A DNA stretch of 40,507 bases, taken from NCBI GenBank assembly GCA_030145325.1, contig JAQYVW010000023.1:1-40507 (forward strand), read 5' to 3'. Positions 17,953 to 26,926 of this stretch are shown here, piece after piece. The DNA comes from Desulfurivibrionaceae bacterium. Lineage in GTDB: Bacteria > Desulfobacterota > Desulfobulbia > Desulfobulbales > UBA5123. The notes below the pieces were generated by a model. That model saw nothing but the letters and a program-made list of their open reading frames with translations. It was not told the origin of the DNA and did no database searches. Each line of letters opens with the position of its first letter. Positions within the stretch are counted from its first letter, which is position 1. The translations under genes and the position numbers were made by a program.

Positions 17953-18205
17953 AAACATCCCCCAAAAAATTATTGCCATTACCAGCAGCTACGAGTCAGC
18001 CGATAACCCATGGAAATGTGCTCAATGTGCTTTTACAACATATACCTATAGTCGCCATCCCGCCCCACCGCAACCCTGAGCATAATCAACGAGACAACCA
18101 GCAACATCCAAGTTGAGTATTTTACCGCAAGCCGGTATGGTTTAGGCAAAAGAAATTCTATCAAATCGAGCAGAAACTCGAAAAATTCACCAGAGACGAT
18201 GACGG

Positions 18206-18538
18206 ATGAACGCAGAGGAACGACAACAATTTTCACAAAAAATTCAGGCCGCAATCGCGACCACAGAAAAGAACATTACTTCACTTGAAAAACTGACCCG
18301 CCCTATCTCCCCAGACAATGCCATTGGCCGTTTATCAAGAATGGAGGCGCTAAACAGCAAAAGCGTCAATGAGGCCGCCATGATCACTGCCAAACAGAGA
18401 CTGGGCGGACTCAAATTTGCCCTTGCCAACCTGGATGGAGATGATTTCGGCATCTGCATGGAGTGCGGCGAACCCATCCCCATGGCCAGAATCCTGGTCA
18501 TGCCAGAATCAAATCTCTGCGTAAAATGTGCCGACTAG
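18206..18538 (+). CDS. DksA/TraR-family zinc-finger protein
   Basis: A 110-residue protein with a helical coiled-coil-like N-terminal half and a C4 zinc finger at the C-terminus (CMEC at residues 84-87, CVKC at 105-108). DksA/TraR proteins bind the RNA polymerase secondary channel and adjust transcription initiation. It is shorter than E. coli DksA (151) and close to the small TraR/DksA-like group. The acidic pair at the coiled-coil tip typical of DksA is not obvious, so a true DksA role is uncertain. Confidence 0.8.
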   Translation: MNAEERQQFSQKIQAAIATTEKNITSLEKLTRPISPDNAIGRLSRMEALNSKSVNEAAMITAKQRLGGLKFALANLDGDDFGICMECGEPIPMARILVMPESNLCVKCAD

Positions 18539-18617
18539 CGGGATAGACATAAGCAACCCGAGCCGCTGCCCCATAATGGCCGCCGCAGGAACAGATACAA
18601 CCACACCTGCCCTCAGG

Positions 18618-18782
18618 CTACTCATCCCTGGCCAAAGCAGTTGCACCGCGTCGCCCCCGCCTAATCATTCCCCCCGCCAAGACCAGAGCAACCCCGGCCA
18701 GACGCAGTGAACGGAAAGCAATCAGCCCAAGACCGATAACACAGGTAGCAACCACGGCCTTGGCCGGAATATCTGCGCGCAT
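18618..18782 (-). CDS. Small membrane protein, 54 residues
   Basis: A short minus-strand gene starts at ATG 18782 after a strong Shine-Dalgarno (GGAGGGAG) and ends at TAG 18618-18620. The product begins MRADIPAKAVVATCVIGLG and has hydrophobic stretches at about residues 8-23 and 28-40, ending in a basic RRGRRG segment. It looks like a small membrane protein of unknown function. It is independent of the flanking plus-strand genes. Confidence 0.5.
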   Translation of the reverse strand: MRADIPAKAVVATCVIGLGLIAFRSLRLAGVALVLAGGMIRRGRRGATALARDE

Positions 18783-19223
18783 GATTACTCCCTCCTGCCA
18801 ACAAATTGTTTATTCATTACCTTACCAATGAAGATAGCCCCCCCTCCTTTTCACTTTCCCACAAGCAAATATAGCCGATCAATTCCCAGCCAGCAACCGC
18901 GCCAGCCCATCTATCCACGGCAACCACATTATACATTTTTGTACAATAACCCCGCCGCCACAGAAGCCACAAACACCTATAGGTATTGGCTTTTGACAAG
19001 AGGATGACAATTAAGACTCCCCCTGCAAAACTGGAGCTGGAAGAAACCACCGTCGCCCCCATTCTGTGACAATATTGTAATGCGGCCTGCACCAACGAAG
19101 CAGGTTTATTACAAAACAGTATCCACACCCCACCAGCCCCCATACTCTCCCAACAGACACACACAAAGATATTACCCACAGTTACGGGACCTTAGCCAAC
19201 ACCAAAACATTTACGACAAACAA
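18783..19223. other. Intergenic region upstream of the glnK-amt promoter
   Basis: About 440 bp with no supported gene. A palindrome ACAATATTGT lies near 19070-19079. A minus-strand frame of about 120 codons between 18817 and 19179 has no family features and is Cys/Trp-rich, so it is unlikely to be coding. I looked for a NifA site (TGT-N10-ACA) and found no perfect one here. Confidence 0.4.
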
Positions 19224-19239
19224 TGGCACACTCCTTGCT
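19224..19239 (+). promoter_or_regulatory. Sigma-54 (-24/-12) promoter of glnK-amt
   Basis: TGGCAC-ACTCC-TTGCT matches the sigma-54 consensus with exact GG-N10-GC spacing (GG 19225-19226, GC 19237-19238). Transcription would start near 19250, about 60 nt before the glnK ATG. The activator could be NtrC or NifA; no perfect NifA site was found upstream. Confidence 0.85.
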
Positions 19240-19279
19240 CTCTACAACCAACAAATCGCATGCGGCGAAACACAACTAA

Positions 19280-19648
<369 letters not shown>

Positions 19649-19709
19649 CAGGATCGACAACTACCCCAACCGAACCAGTAATTTTTCAGGATATCCAAGG
19701 AGGAACAAA

Positions 19710-21038
19710 ATGAAGAAAAAAGTTTTATTTACGGGAGCCCTGCTAGCTCTAGTGGCCTTACCGGCCCTGGCCTGGGCCGCTGATGAAGTAGCTCCCACCA
19801 TAATGAACAATGCTGACGCGATCAAGGGCGTACAGACCAACCTTGACTACGTCTGGACACTGGTCGCCGCCGCCTTGGTCTTCTTCATGCAGGCAGGATT
19901 CGCCATGGTGGAAACCGGCTTCACCCGCGCCAAAAACGCGGTTAACATCATGATGAAAAACCTCATGGACTTCTCCATGGGCTCTCTCTTCTTCTGGGCC
20001 ATTGGCTTTGGCCTGATGTTCGGCACCACCAGCACTGGCTGGTTCGGCACCAACGGCTTCTTCCTCAGTGACTTCACCATGGGCGGAGACCCCTGGGTGC
20101 TCACTTTCTGGATGTTCCAGTGTGTCTTTGCCGCCACCGCCGCCACCATCGTCTCCGGGGCCATGGCAGAAAGAACCAAGTTCACCAGCTACCTTATATA
20201 CAGCGCCGCCCTCTGCGCCTTCATCTACCCAGTGTTCGGCGGCTGGGCATGGGGCAGCCTGTTTCACGGGAGCGGCTGGCTTGAAGGCATGGGCTTCATC
20301 GACTTTGCCGGCTCCACCGTGGTTCACTCCATCGGCGGCTGGGCTGCCCTGGCTGGCGCCATTGTCCTCGGACCCCGAATTGGCAAGTACGGCAAGAACG
20401 GCGAAGTAAAAGCTATCCCCGGCCACAACATCCCCATGGCTGCTTGCGGTGTCTTCATCCTCTGGCTTGGCTGGTTCGGCTTCAACCCCGGCTCCACCAC
20501 TGCCGGCAACACCGACATCGCCATGATCTTCGTCAACACCAACCTGGCCGCCTGCGCCGGTTGTGTCGCGGGCATGATCACCTCTTGGATCATCTTCAAG
20601 AAACCGGACATCGGCATGAGCCTTAACGGCGCCTTGGCCGGCCTGGTCGGCATCACCGCTGGCTGCGCCAACGTCAGCCCCAACAGTTCCATCATTATCG
20701 GCTTAATCGCTGGCGTTTTGGTAGTAATCTCGGTCATCGTTATCGACCGGATGCACATCGATGATCCCGTCGGCGCCGTCTCCGTCCATGGCGTTTGTGG
20801 CGCTTGGGGCACCCTGGCCGCAGGACTGTTTAACATCGGCGGAATGACAGCCAAGATCGTCACCACCCAGTTAATCGGCATCGGCGCCGCTTTCTTCTGG
20901 AGCTTCGGCTGCGCCTACATCCTCTTCCGGATCATTAAGGCCACGGTTGGCTTACGAGTATCCGCCGAAGAGGAGATTGAAGGTCTCGATTACGGCGAGC
21001 ACGGCTCTCACGCCTACGCCGACTTCCTGACCAAGTAA
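19710..21038 (+). CDS. amt: Ammonium transporter
   Basis: A 442-residue Amt/Mep/Rh channel with a cleavable signal peptide (MKKKVLFTGALLALVALPALAWA) and eleven expected membrane helices. Conserved features include MQAGFAMVETG, the first pore His in FAGSTVVHSIGGWAALAGA, and VSVHGVCGAWGTLAAGLF near the C-terminus with the second pore His. ATG 19710 follows AAGGAGGAACAAA; a longer frame overlapping glnK lacks a ribosome site and would disrupt the signal peptide. It moves ammonium inward and is blocked by GlnK when nitrogen is plentiful. A strong terminator follows. Confidence 0.94.
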   Translation: MKKKVLFTGALLALVALPALAWAADEVAPTIMNNADAIKGVQTNLDYVWTLVAAALVFFMQAGFAMVETGFTRAKNAVNIMMKNLMDFSMGSLFFWAIGFGLMFGTTSTGWFGTNGFFLSDFTMGGDPWVLTFWMFQCVFAATAATIVSGAMAERTKFTSYLIYSAALCAFIYPVFGGWAWGSLFHGSGWLEGMGFIDFAGSTVVHSIGGWAALAGAIVLGPRIGKYGKNGEVKAIPGHNIPMAACGVFILWLGWFGFNPGSTTAGNTDIAMIFVNTNLAACAGCVAGMITSWIIFKKPDIGMSLNGALAGLVGITAGCANVSPNSSIIIGLIAGVLVVISVIVIDRMHIDDPVGAVSVHGVCGAWGTLAAGLFNIGGMTAKIVTTQLIGIGAAFFWSFGCAYILFRIIKATVGLRVSAEEEIEGLDYGEHGSHAYADFLTK

Positions 21039-21053
21039 AGCACAACCCTTCTC

Positions 21054-21097
21054 GGCCCGGCAGGCTCACCAAGGTCTGCCGGGCCAACCCGTTTTTT
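21054..21097 (+). terminator. Rho-independent terminator of glnK-amt
   Basis: Perfect 10-bp arms GGCCCGGCAG (21054-21063) and CTGCCGGGCC (21076-21085) around a 12-nt loop are followed by a T6 run (21092-21097). It separates glnK-amt from the downstream amidotransferase gene. Confidence 0.9.
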
Positions 21098-21205
21098 GTA
21101 CCACCAGACACCTTCACAACTCGAACCAAAGGTATCTTGAAAAGAAATACTTCCACAAGATGACCTAATAAATTTCAACCGGCAACGGAGAGACAGAGGC
21201 GCAAA

Positions 21206-21928
21206 ATGAAAAAACGGCTCATCGTCTTTCAACATGGACCATGTGACGGCATGGGCAAACTTTTGATCGGTGCCGCGCGCAAAACCCATACAAAACTAGA
21301 CATCATCGAGGTATGGCGCCAACCGATCCCACCGCTTAGCCCGTACCAAGGCCTTATTGTCCTGGACGGCACCCCCCACGTAAACCAGGAACAACAATAC
21401 CCTTTTTTACGTGACGAAAAAAAAGCCATTCGGGCTTCCATCGCTGAGAATCGCCCGTACCTTGGCTTTTGCCTGGGCCACCAGTTGCTTGCCGAAGCCA
21501 TGGGAGCCAAAATCGAGAACAATGCCATGGTCAGCCTGGGGGTTATTCGCGGCTACCTTACCCACGATGGCCGAAGCCACCAAATATTTGCCGGGTTTAA
21601 AAAAACCATGCCGCTCTTCAAGTGGCACACCCAAACGATCTGCGAGCCCCTGCCTCGAACCTTACAAATATTGACCACCTCGGCTGATTGTCCGGTGGAA
21701 GCAATCTCGGTACGCGACCGCCCCCACCTTATCGGTCTCCAATTTGACAACCACGCCGCCGCCCCCACTGACGTGGCCGCTAGAATTGCCAAAGATGAAC
21801 GATGGCTGGGAACACTTAACAATGGCGAACTTGACCCCATGGACATCCTAACCCGCATTCAGCGTTACCACGAAACCTTGCAACATGACTTCGAACGACT
21901 TTTTAGCAATTTCCTCAACTACACTTGA
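21206..21928 (+). CDS. Class I glutamine amidotransferase-like protein
   Basis: A 240-residue protein resembling stand-alone GMP-synthase-type amidotransferases. The nucleophile elbow GFCLGHQLLAEAMG is intact (Cys89). The place where the catalytic His-Pro-Glu is expected reads LQFDNHA, so the triad His and Glu appear altered. It may have reduced glutaminase activity, or use a shifted His, or be a different hydrolase. It starts a trio with an unknown gene (39-nt gap) and a NifV-like gene, directly after the glnK-amt terminator. A nitrogen-related role is suggested by position only. Confidence 0.75.
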   Translation: MKKRLIVFQHGPCDGMGKLLIGAARKTHTKLDIIEVWRQPIPPLSPYQGLIVLDGTPHVNQEQQYPFLRDEKKAIRASIAENRPYLGFCLGHQLLAEAMGAKIENNAMVSLGVIRGYLTHDGRSHQIFAGFKKTMPLFKWHTQTICEPLPRTLQILTTSADCPVEAISVRDRPHLIGLQFDNHAAAPTDVAARIAKDERWLGTLNNGELDPMDILTRIQRYHETLQHDFERLFSNFLNYT

Positions 21929-21966
21929 GTCCAAGCCCTGCCGGGCCTGGCCCGCGGAGAGCGACC

Positions 21967-23274
21967 ATGAACACCAGCCGCAAAGATACCCCCTACAACC
22001 TTCTTCTCCAGAGCGGCCCCTTCGCCACCGGCCAGCGCCCGCCATCAACATCACTTTTTTCCACCACCACCAAAGATTGGTGCCGCAACCTGCGTGCGCA
22101 TCATGGCGCCACCACTTTTAGAGTTATTCGCAATCAAATCCTTGAGCTTCTCAACATTCGCTCCCTTACTGAAATCAAGCCCTTACTGATCAACCCAGAA
22201 AAACGGCAACAGGTAACCAAACGCGCCTACCAGCTCCTTGCCAACATGTTTGGCATTACCGGCAACGAACGCGAGACCATCGCCCGTATCAATAGCTTCT
22301 CCAGCACCGCCGACGAGGTGATCCGCTACCTGCAAGGCAAGGTTCTCGCCAACTATGCGTCTTATATCGAGATGACCAACGAAATCGACTCCAGTCGCTG
22401 CCCCATAGAGTTACTCTTAGTGGTTTTCGATGACCGATATCACCAAAAAGCGCGCTTTGAGGCCCAACGGAAACTCATCCTTATGCAACTAGCCGCCGCC
22501 ATTGACCAACGGGAACGGGAAACAAACATTGAAAGCAAATTCTCACATTTCCTCACCTTCCTAAACGAACATGTCTGGAGCCCAGACGTAAAGATCGGTG
22601 AACTGGAGACCTCCTTCCTCCTGAGCGAGCACGCCAAAAGCGATTTTTCATGCCAATCGGTTAAGGTTATCGACCGCCAAGAGGCCCAGCAATTCCAATG
22701 GCAGCCAGGGCGAAAACTTACCTTGGTCAAACGACGGCGCTTTCGACCCAACGGCAAAGAAATACCGATCTACGTCACCATCCGCAAGAAAACTGCTGCC
22801 GCCAAGGTTCTCAAACTAATCCGCAAGGGTGAAGAGAACCCGGCAATGGCCGTGGATGATGAGTTGGGGCTCATGGGAGTGGTGGATTCCATGCCTGAAA
22901 TAAAACTCTTCCATCGCCACCTGAGCAGAAGCGCTGCCCAAGCAGGATCCCTCCTCACCCTTGAGGAAATAAACGACAACCTTAACGGCAACGGTCACCA
23001 GAGCGGCAACATCGGTAGCTCCGCCCATACCCGGATGTGTAAATTCTTCGCACGAATGGGCGGCATGCGAGTGGAATTCATCCTCCACACCAACAAAAGC
23101 TACCTTGACTACCGCTACCGTTGCGACGTTTCCCACGACGAATATGAAGCAAAACGGATCTTCGACTCAGGGGTGGCCGAACTACTCTTCCCCCCAGACA
23201 TCTACCACCTCGACCTCACCGACAAACGCCGGGAGGTACTGCGGCTGATGCGGCGAAATATCGAGGAATCATAA
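21967..23274 (+). CDS. Unknown 435-residue protein between the amidotransferase and nifV-like genes
   Basis: I do not recognise this protein. ATG 21967 follows GGAGAGCGACC and gives 435 residues. No signal peptide or membrane helix is seen. The N-terminal 40 residues look flexible; residues about 45-250 are mostly helical and charged; the C-terminal third is more mixed, with a conserved-looking stretch (MCKFFARMGGMRVEFILHT, then YRCDVSHDEYEAKRIFDSGV) that could be an alpha/beta domain. It lies in a tight operon, 39 nt after the amidotransferase and 23 nt before nifV, so it may share a pathway with them. No nucleotide-binding or metal motif is evident. Confidence 0.75.
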   Translation: MNTSRKDTPYNLLLQSGPFATGQRPPSTSLFSTTTKDWCRNLRAHHGATTFRVIRNQILELLNIRSLTEIKPLLINPEKRQQVTKRAYQLLANMFGITGNERETIARINSFSSTADEVIRYLQGKVLANYASYIEMTNEIDSSRCPIELLLVVFDDRYHQKARFEAQRKLILMQLAAAIDQRERETNIESKFSHFLTFLNEHVWSPDVKIGELETSFLLSEHAKSDFSCQSVKVIDRQEAQQFQWQPGRKLTLVKRRRFRPNGKEIPIYVTIRKKTAAAKVLKLIRKGEENPAMAVDDELGLMGVVDSMPEIKLFHRHLSRSAAQAGSLLTLEEINDNLNGNGHQSGNIGSSAHTRMCKFFARMGGMRVEFILHTNKSYLDYRYRCDVSHDEYEAKRIFDSGVAELLFPPDIYHLDLTDKRREVLRLMRRNIEES

Positions 23275-23297
23275 CCGGACACCAAGGAAGGTCAAAG

Positions 23298-24437
23298 ATG
23301 CAGGGCTTAATCGACAGCACCTTGCGGGAGGGGGCACAGAGCGTCGGAGTACACTTCTGCAGGAAAGAAAAAATAGCGATCATAAAACTACTGATCGCGG
23401 TGGGCATCGAGGAGATCGAATTGGGCCTCGCCACTGACCGCCAACGAATGGCGAACCTTCTCCACACCTGCCACAAACTAGAAAGCAAAACACGCTTTGC
23501 CCTCTGGTGCCGCTGCCGTAAAGACGACATCAGGGCAGCGGCACAATTGCGCCCCGACGTCCTCTCGCTGTCGATACCAACTTCGGATCTCCACCTGGAA
23601 CGACGCCTGCTACGCAACCGCCAATGGGCGATGGAAAGCATGCGGAATGCCATCACACAGGCGCGAGCTGCCAAACTCCCTTACATTTCAGTAGGATTTG
23701 AAGACGCCAGCCGCGCCAACCCCAACTTCTTAAAAGAACTTGCCAGGGAGGCAACCAGGGCAGGGGCAAACCGGATCCGCTTGGCTGACACCGTGGGCAC
23801 CTGCAGCCCGGCCCGGACACAAGAAATGGTCAGAGACTTGCGCAAAGATACCCCCTTGGCCATTGGCGTCCATATCCATAACGACTTCGGCATGGCCACC
23901 GCCAACACCATCGCCGCCCTGGAAGCAGGAGCAGACTGGGGAGATGTTTCGGTACTGGGACTAGGGGAAAGATCGGGAATGGCCAAACTGGAAGAGGTGG
24001 CAGGATTTCTTGCCATCCAAAATCGCCGCCCAGGCTACCGGGCCGACCTGTTGAAAACCTTATGTGCAACCGTGAGCCGGGCGGCAACACGAACCATCGA
24101 ACCTCACCACCCAGTAATCGGCGAAGCGATCTTCACCTGCGAAACAGGTCTCCACCTGCAAGGATTGCTACACGAACCAAGCACCTACGAACCGTTTGCC
24201 CCAGAACTGGTGGGCAGTGAACGACAACTGCTCTTCGGGGTCAAGGTGGGACAACGAGCGGTGGAAGGACTCCTGGCCAGCCAAAAACAAACCGCCACCC
24301 CAACCATGCTTAAGAAACTAACGGAATCAATCCGACAGCGGGCCAAAACAAATCAGCGCCCATTAACCGCTAGCGAAATAATCGCCACCAACAACACCTC
24401 ACCCATCACCCCGAAACGGAAGATTTTTTGCCGATAA
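23298..24437 (+). CDS. nifV: Homocitrate synthase-like (NifV family)
   Basis: A 379-residue HMG-CoA-lyase-like (DRE-TIM) acyltransferase. Family marks are DSTLREGAQS near the N-terminus, HIHNDFGMATAN (metal ligands), and GLGERSGMAKLEEV. NifV makes homocitrate from acetyl-CoA and 2-oxoglutarate, the organic ligand of FeMo-co. The length fits NifV and lacks the regulatory domain of long isopropylmalate synthases. A general homocitrate or citramalate synthase cannot be excluded, but a full nif operon 12 kb away makes NifV likely. Its 3' end overlaps the convergent arsC-like gene by 32 bp. Confidence 0.78.
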   Translation: MQGLIDSTLREGAQSVGVHFCRKEKIAIIKLLIAVGIEEIELGLATDRQRMANLLHTCHKLESKTRFALWCRCRKDDIRAAAQLRPDVLSLSIPTSDLHLERRLLRNRQWAMESMRNAITQARAAKLPYISVGFEDASRANPNFLKELAREATRAGANRIRLADTVGTCSPARTQEMVRDLRKDTPLAIGVHIHNDFGMATANTIAALEAGADWGDVSVLGLGERSGMAKLEEVAGFLAIQNRRPGYRADLLKTLCATVSRAATRTIEPHHPVIGEAIFTCETGLHLQGLLHEPSTYEPFAPELVGSERQLLFGVKVGQRAVEGLLASQKQTATPTMLKKLTESIRQRAKTNQRPLTASEIIATNNTSPITPKRKIFCR

Positions 24438-24867
24438 CCCCGGCCAACACCCCTTCAACAAAGGTACTAATCTCATCCCGGACCCGCCGATATTGCCCCA
24501 ACCCCTCTTCCTCACTACCCACTGCGGCAGCCAGGAATGGCGGATCATCAAAGGCCCGATGCAATCGGCGACCACCACCGGCAAAATAAGGACACTCCTC
24601 TTTGGCATGATCACAAAGGGTGATCACAACGTCAAAATGCTCCAGCGGCAAATCCTCAATAAGTTTGCACTGCTGAGCGGAGATATCAATCCCAACTTCA
24701 CCCATCACCGTCACGGCCTTGGGGTCCAAGCCATGAAGCATAACCCCGGCGGAAAAAACAACAACCGCCTCACCCCCAAAATGTTTCGCCCACCCCTCAG
24801 CCATTTGGCTACGACAGGCATTACCAGTACAAAGAAAAAGAACGGTATGTTTACCGGAGACTTCCAT
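24406..24867 (-). CDS. arsC: Arsenate reductase, low-molecular-weight phosphatase type
   Basis: A 153-residue thioredoxin-linked ArsC. The P-loop CTGNACRS gives Cys13 as the nucleophile, and CDHAKEEC supplies the redox pair seven residues apart, as in the S. aureus enzyme. It reduces arsenate to arsenite for export. ATG 24867 follows a GGGGAG site; upstream in-frame starts do not. It is the last minus-strand gene of the block and is separated from the TauE gene by 214 bp with a terminator, so it probably has its own promoter. Confidence 0.88.
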   Translation of the reverse strand: MEVSGKHTVLFLCTGNACRSQMAEGWAKHFGGEAVVVFSAGVMLHGLDPKAVTVMGEVGIDISAQQCKLIEDLPLEHFDVVITLCDHAKEECPYFAGGGRRLHRAFDDPPFLAAAVGSEEEGLGQYRRVRDEISTFVEGVLAGVIGKKSSVSG

Positions 24868-24961
24868 AAAGTTTCTCCCCATCTTCGTTTTAAGGGAATC
24901 TTGAAAAATTGTCTTTCTATTCAGCCTAGCTGAGTTATCTCGCTCGACCACCAAGTTACGC

Positions 24962-24986
24962 AAAAAATTTATCCTCGGAGATAAAT
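24962..24986 (-). terminator. Terminator of the ArsR1-SelD-TauE transcript
   Basis: On the minus strand, ATTTATC and GATAAAT (7-bp perfect arms, 24986-24980 and 24973-24967) flank the loop TCCGAG and run into a T-tract (24966-24962). It lies about 100 nt after the TauE stop. Confidence 0.65.
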
Positions 24987-25081
24987 GAAACGATATTCAT
25001 ATACTATGTCTACACCATTGCCACCGTTTGCCGAATCAATACTGCCAACAAAAAAAACAACGACAATAACGCGGCAAACAA

Positions 25082-25861
25082 CTACAGCCCCAAAGCACTG
25101 ATGCCCATACGAACGGCGGCAATCCCTACACAGGCCGCAAGCAACATCCGCAGACCAGCCACCGGCACCTTCCGACTGATGAAACCGCCAACCTGCGCGG
25201 CCGGCATCACCACCACCGCAATAACCAAGGCCAAGGGCCAAACAACCTGCCCGGTAACAGCCTTACCCAAAAAGGCGGCTAAAGAAGAAAGGAAGACGAT
25301 GGCCAGGTTACTGCCGATGGCAATGCGGGTGGGAACCTGCACAAAGGAAGTCATCAAAGGGATAAGGATAAAAGATCCGCCCTGCCCCACCATCCCGCCC
25401 AACAAGCCAACGGAACCAGCAGCCACAACCGCCCGACCACGACTGAAAGATAATTCATCCAGGTCGGGGTTCTCGCTATCCTTGGCAGTGGGCACAAAGA
25501 CAAGAGCCACCGCGACCAATGCCAGCAGGGCGAAGATCACCAACAACACCTCATTGGCAACCAGCCCCGCCATTGCCCCACCCGCCAGCGCAGTAATAAA
25601 AATCGGCGCCCCCATCCAGCAGGTAAGCCCACCGGAAACACAGTTAAAACGACGATGAATCAGCACCCCGGAAAGAGAAGCGGCAAGCCCCTGAACAATG
25701 GTTAGGCCAGCCACAACCTGCATCGCCATGGGCTCAAAACCGAACAAGGGCGGCACATAGAGCAGCAGCGGGGCCATGACAATGCCGCCACCTATCCCCA
25801 GCAAACCAGAAAGGAACCCGGCCACCAAAGCAAGTCCGGCCACCAACAAAGATAGGTCCAT
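25082..25861 (-). CDS. TauE/SafE-family membrane transporter
   Basis: A 259-residue protein with seven to eight predicted membrane helices and the internal repeat of the TauE/SafE family (GFLSGLLGIGGGIVMAPLLL in the N-half, GLLGGMVGQGGSFILIPLM in the C-half). Members export sulfite, sulfoacetate or other sulfur anions. The start is 2 nt after the selD stop, so the genes are translationally linked. The link with SelD and DsrE suggests sulfur or selenium oxyanion transport (inference). Confidence 0.85.
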   Translation of the reverse strand: MDLSLLVAGLALVAGFLSGLLGIGGGIVMAPLLLYVPPLFGFEPMAMQVVAGLTIVQGLAASLSGVLIHRRFNCVSGGLTCWMGAPIFITALAGGAMAGLVANEVLLVIFALLALVAVALVFVPTAKDSENPDLDELSFSRGRAVVAAGSVGLLGGMVGQGGSFILIPLMTSFVQVPTRIAIGSNLAIVFLSSLAAFLGKAVTGQVVWPLALVIAVVVMPAAQVGGFISRKVPVAGLRMLLAACVGIAAVRMGISALGL

Positions 25862-25863
25862 TA

Positions 25864-26916
25864 CTAGACCACAGTAATTCCGACCGAATCGTCAACCACC
25901 TCACCTATTTTAACGGCAACGGCGACTCCAGCCTTCCCTAGGGCGGCAATTAAAGCATCGGCCTGCTCGCCAGGAAGAGAAAGCAGCAGCCCTCCTGAGG
26001 TTTGCGGATCGTAAAGAAGCTCCTCTTCCGAGGCATCAAGAGACACCTCAAGACCAAGATGATGCTTGGCGACCATGGCCCGGTTGGCCTTATTACTGCC
26101 AGTGGTCTCACCCTTCCGGTACATGTCGAGAGCGCCGGAATAGAACGGCAGGTTCCGATAGTTAACTATCACCCGGGCATTACAGCCGTGAGACACCTCA
26201 AGGAGATGACCGAGGATACCGAAGCCGGTGACATCGGTGCAGGCATGGAGATCAAAACCAAGGGCCGCTTCCATGGCCTTGCCGTTCAGGGCTGCCAACG
26301 ATGGCAGGGTATCCCGCTCCAGTTCAGCAAAGGGCATCTTACCGGAACGCACTGAGTTAAAAAGCACCCCGGACCCCAGCGGCTTGGTGAGGATCAAGGC
26401 ATCACCAGGCCTGGAACCAGCATTGGTGATTACCCGCTCAGGATGAACAACCCCGTTCACGCATAACCCGTACTTGGGCTCTTCGTCGTCAACGGTATGC
26501 CCACCCACCAAACAGGCCCCGGCTTCAACCACCTTGTCGTGACCTCCACGCAGAATATCCTTCAGAAAGCCCATATCCAAATGCTTGGACGGGAACATCA
26601 CCACATTGAGAGCGGTGAGGGGCTTGCCGCCCATGGAGTAAACATCAGAGATAGAGTTAGCGGCAGAAATCTGCCCAAACCAGTAAGGATCATCAACCGG
26701 TGGGGTGATAAAATCAACGGTATTAATCATCGCAATCTCATCGGTCAACTTATAAACCGCAGCATCATCGGCGGTTTCGATACCAACCAAGAGATTAGGA
26801 TCATTGGGAGGGGTAAGCCCCTCCAGCGCGTCCGACAGATCCGTCGGACCAATTTTGGCCGCTCAACCGCAGGTACGGGCCAAGCCGGTGAGGGTCTTTT
26901 TCTTAAACAGAGCCAT
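25864..26916 (-). CDS. selD: Selenide, water dikinase (SelD), itself a selenoprotein
   Basis: Read from ATG 26916 (site AAAGGAGAA), the frame carries TGA as codon 18 (26865-26863) and then runs open to 25864, giving 350 residues. The N-terminus reads TCGU-AAKIGP, the known active-site pattern of Sec-containing SelD. Downstream motifs include the ATP-binding ETADDAAVY, DFITPPVDDPYWFG, GGHTVDDEEPKYG and TDVTGFGILGHL. It makes selenophosphate from selenide and ATP. A strong SECIS hairpin follows the UGA. The gene begins 10 nt after the DsrE-like gene. Annotating from the first Met after the UGA region would lose the catalytic residue. Confidence 0.95.
26830..26849 (-). promoter_or_regulatory. 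SECIS hairpin of selD
   Basis: On the minus strand, GUCCGAC (26849-26843) and GUCGGAC (26836-26830) form a perfect 7-bp stem capped by the hexaloop GGAUCU. The loop begins 20 nt after the UGA, a typical bacterial SECIS geometry. Confidence 0.85.
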
Positions 26917-26926
26917 GGGTTCTCCT

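Noticed and set aside
18033-18254. 73-residue minus-strand frame with one possible membrane helix
   Set aside because: Its 5' end overlaps the DksA-like gene and it lacks a good start site. A shorter membrane peptide in this frame cannot be excluded.
18817-19179. 120-residue minus-strand frame upstream of glnK
   Set aside because: No ribosome site or recognisable domain, unusual Cys/Trp content, and it covers the likely glnK control region.
19040-19224. NifA site (TGT-N10-ACA) upstream of glnK
   Set aside because: All TGT triplets checked fail to have ACA at the correct distance.
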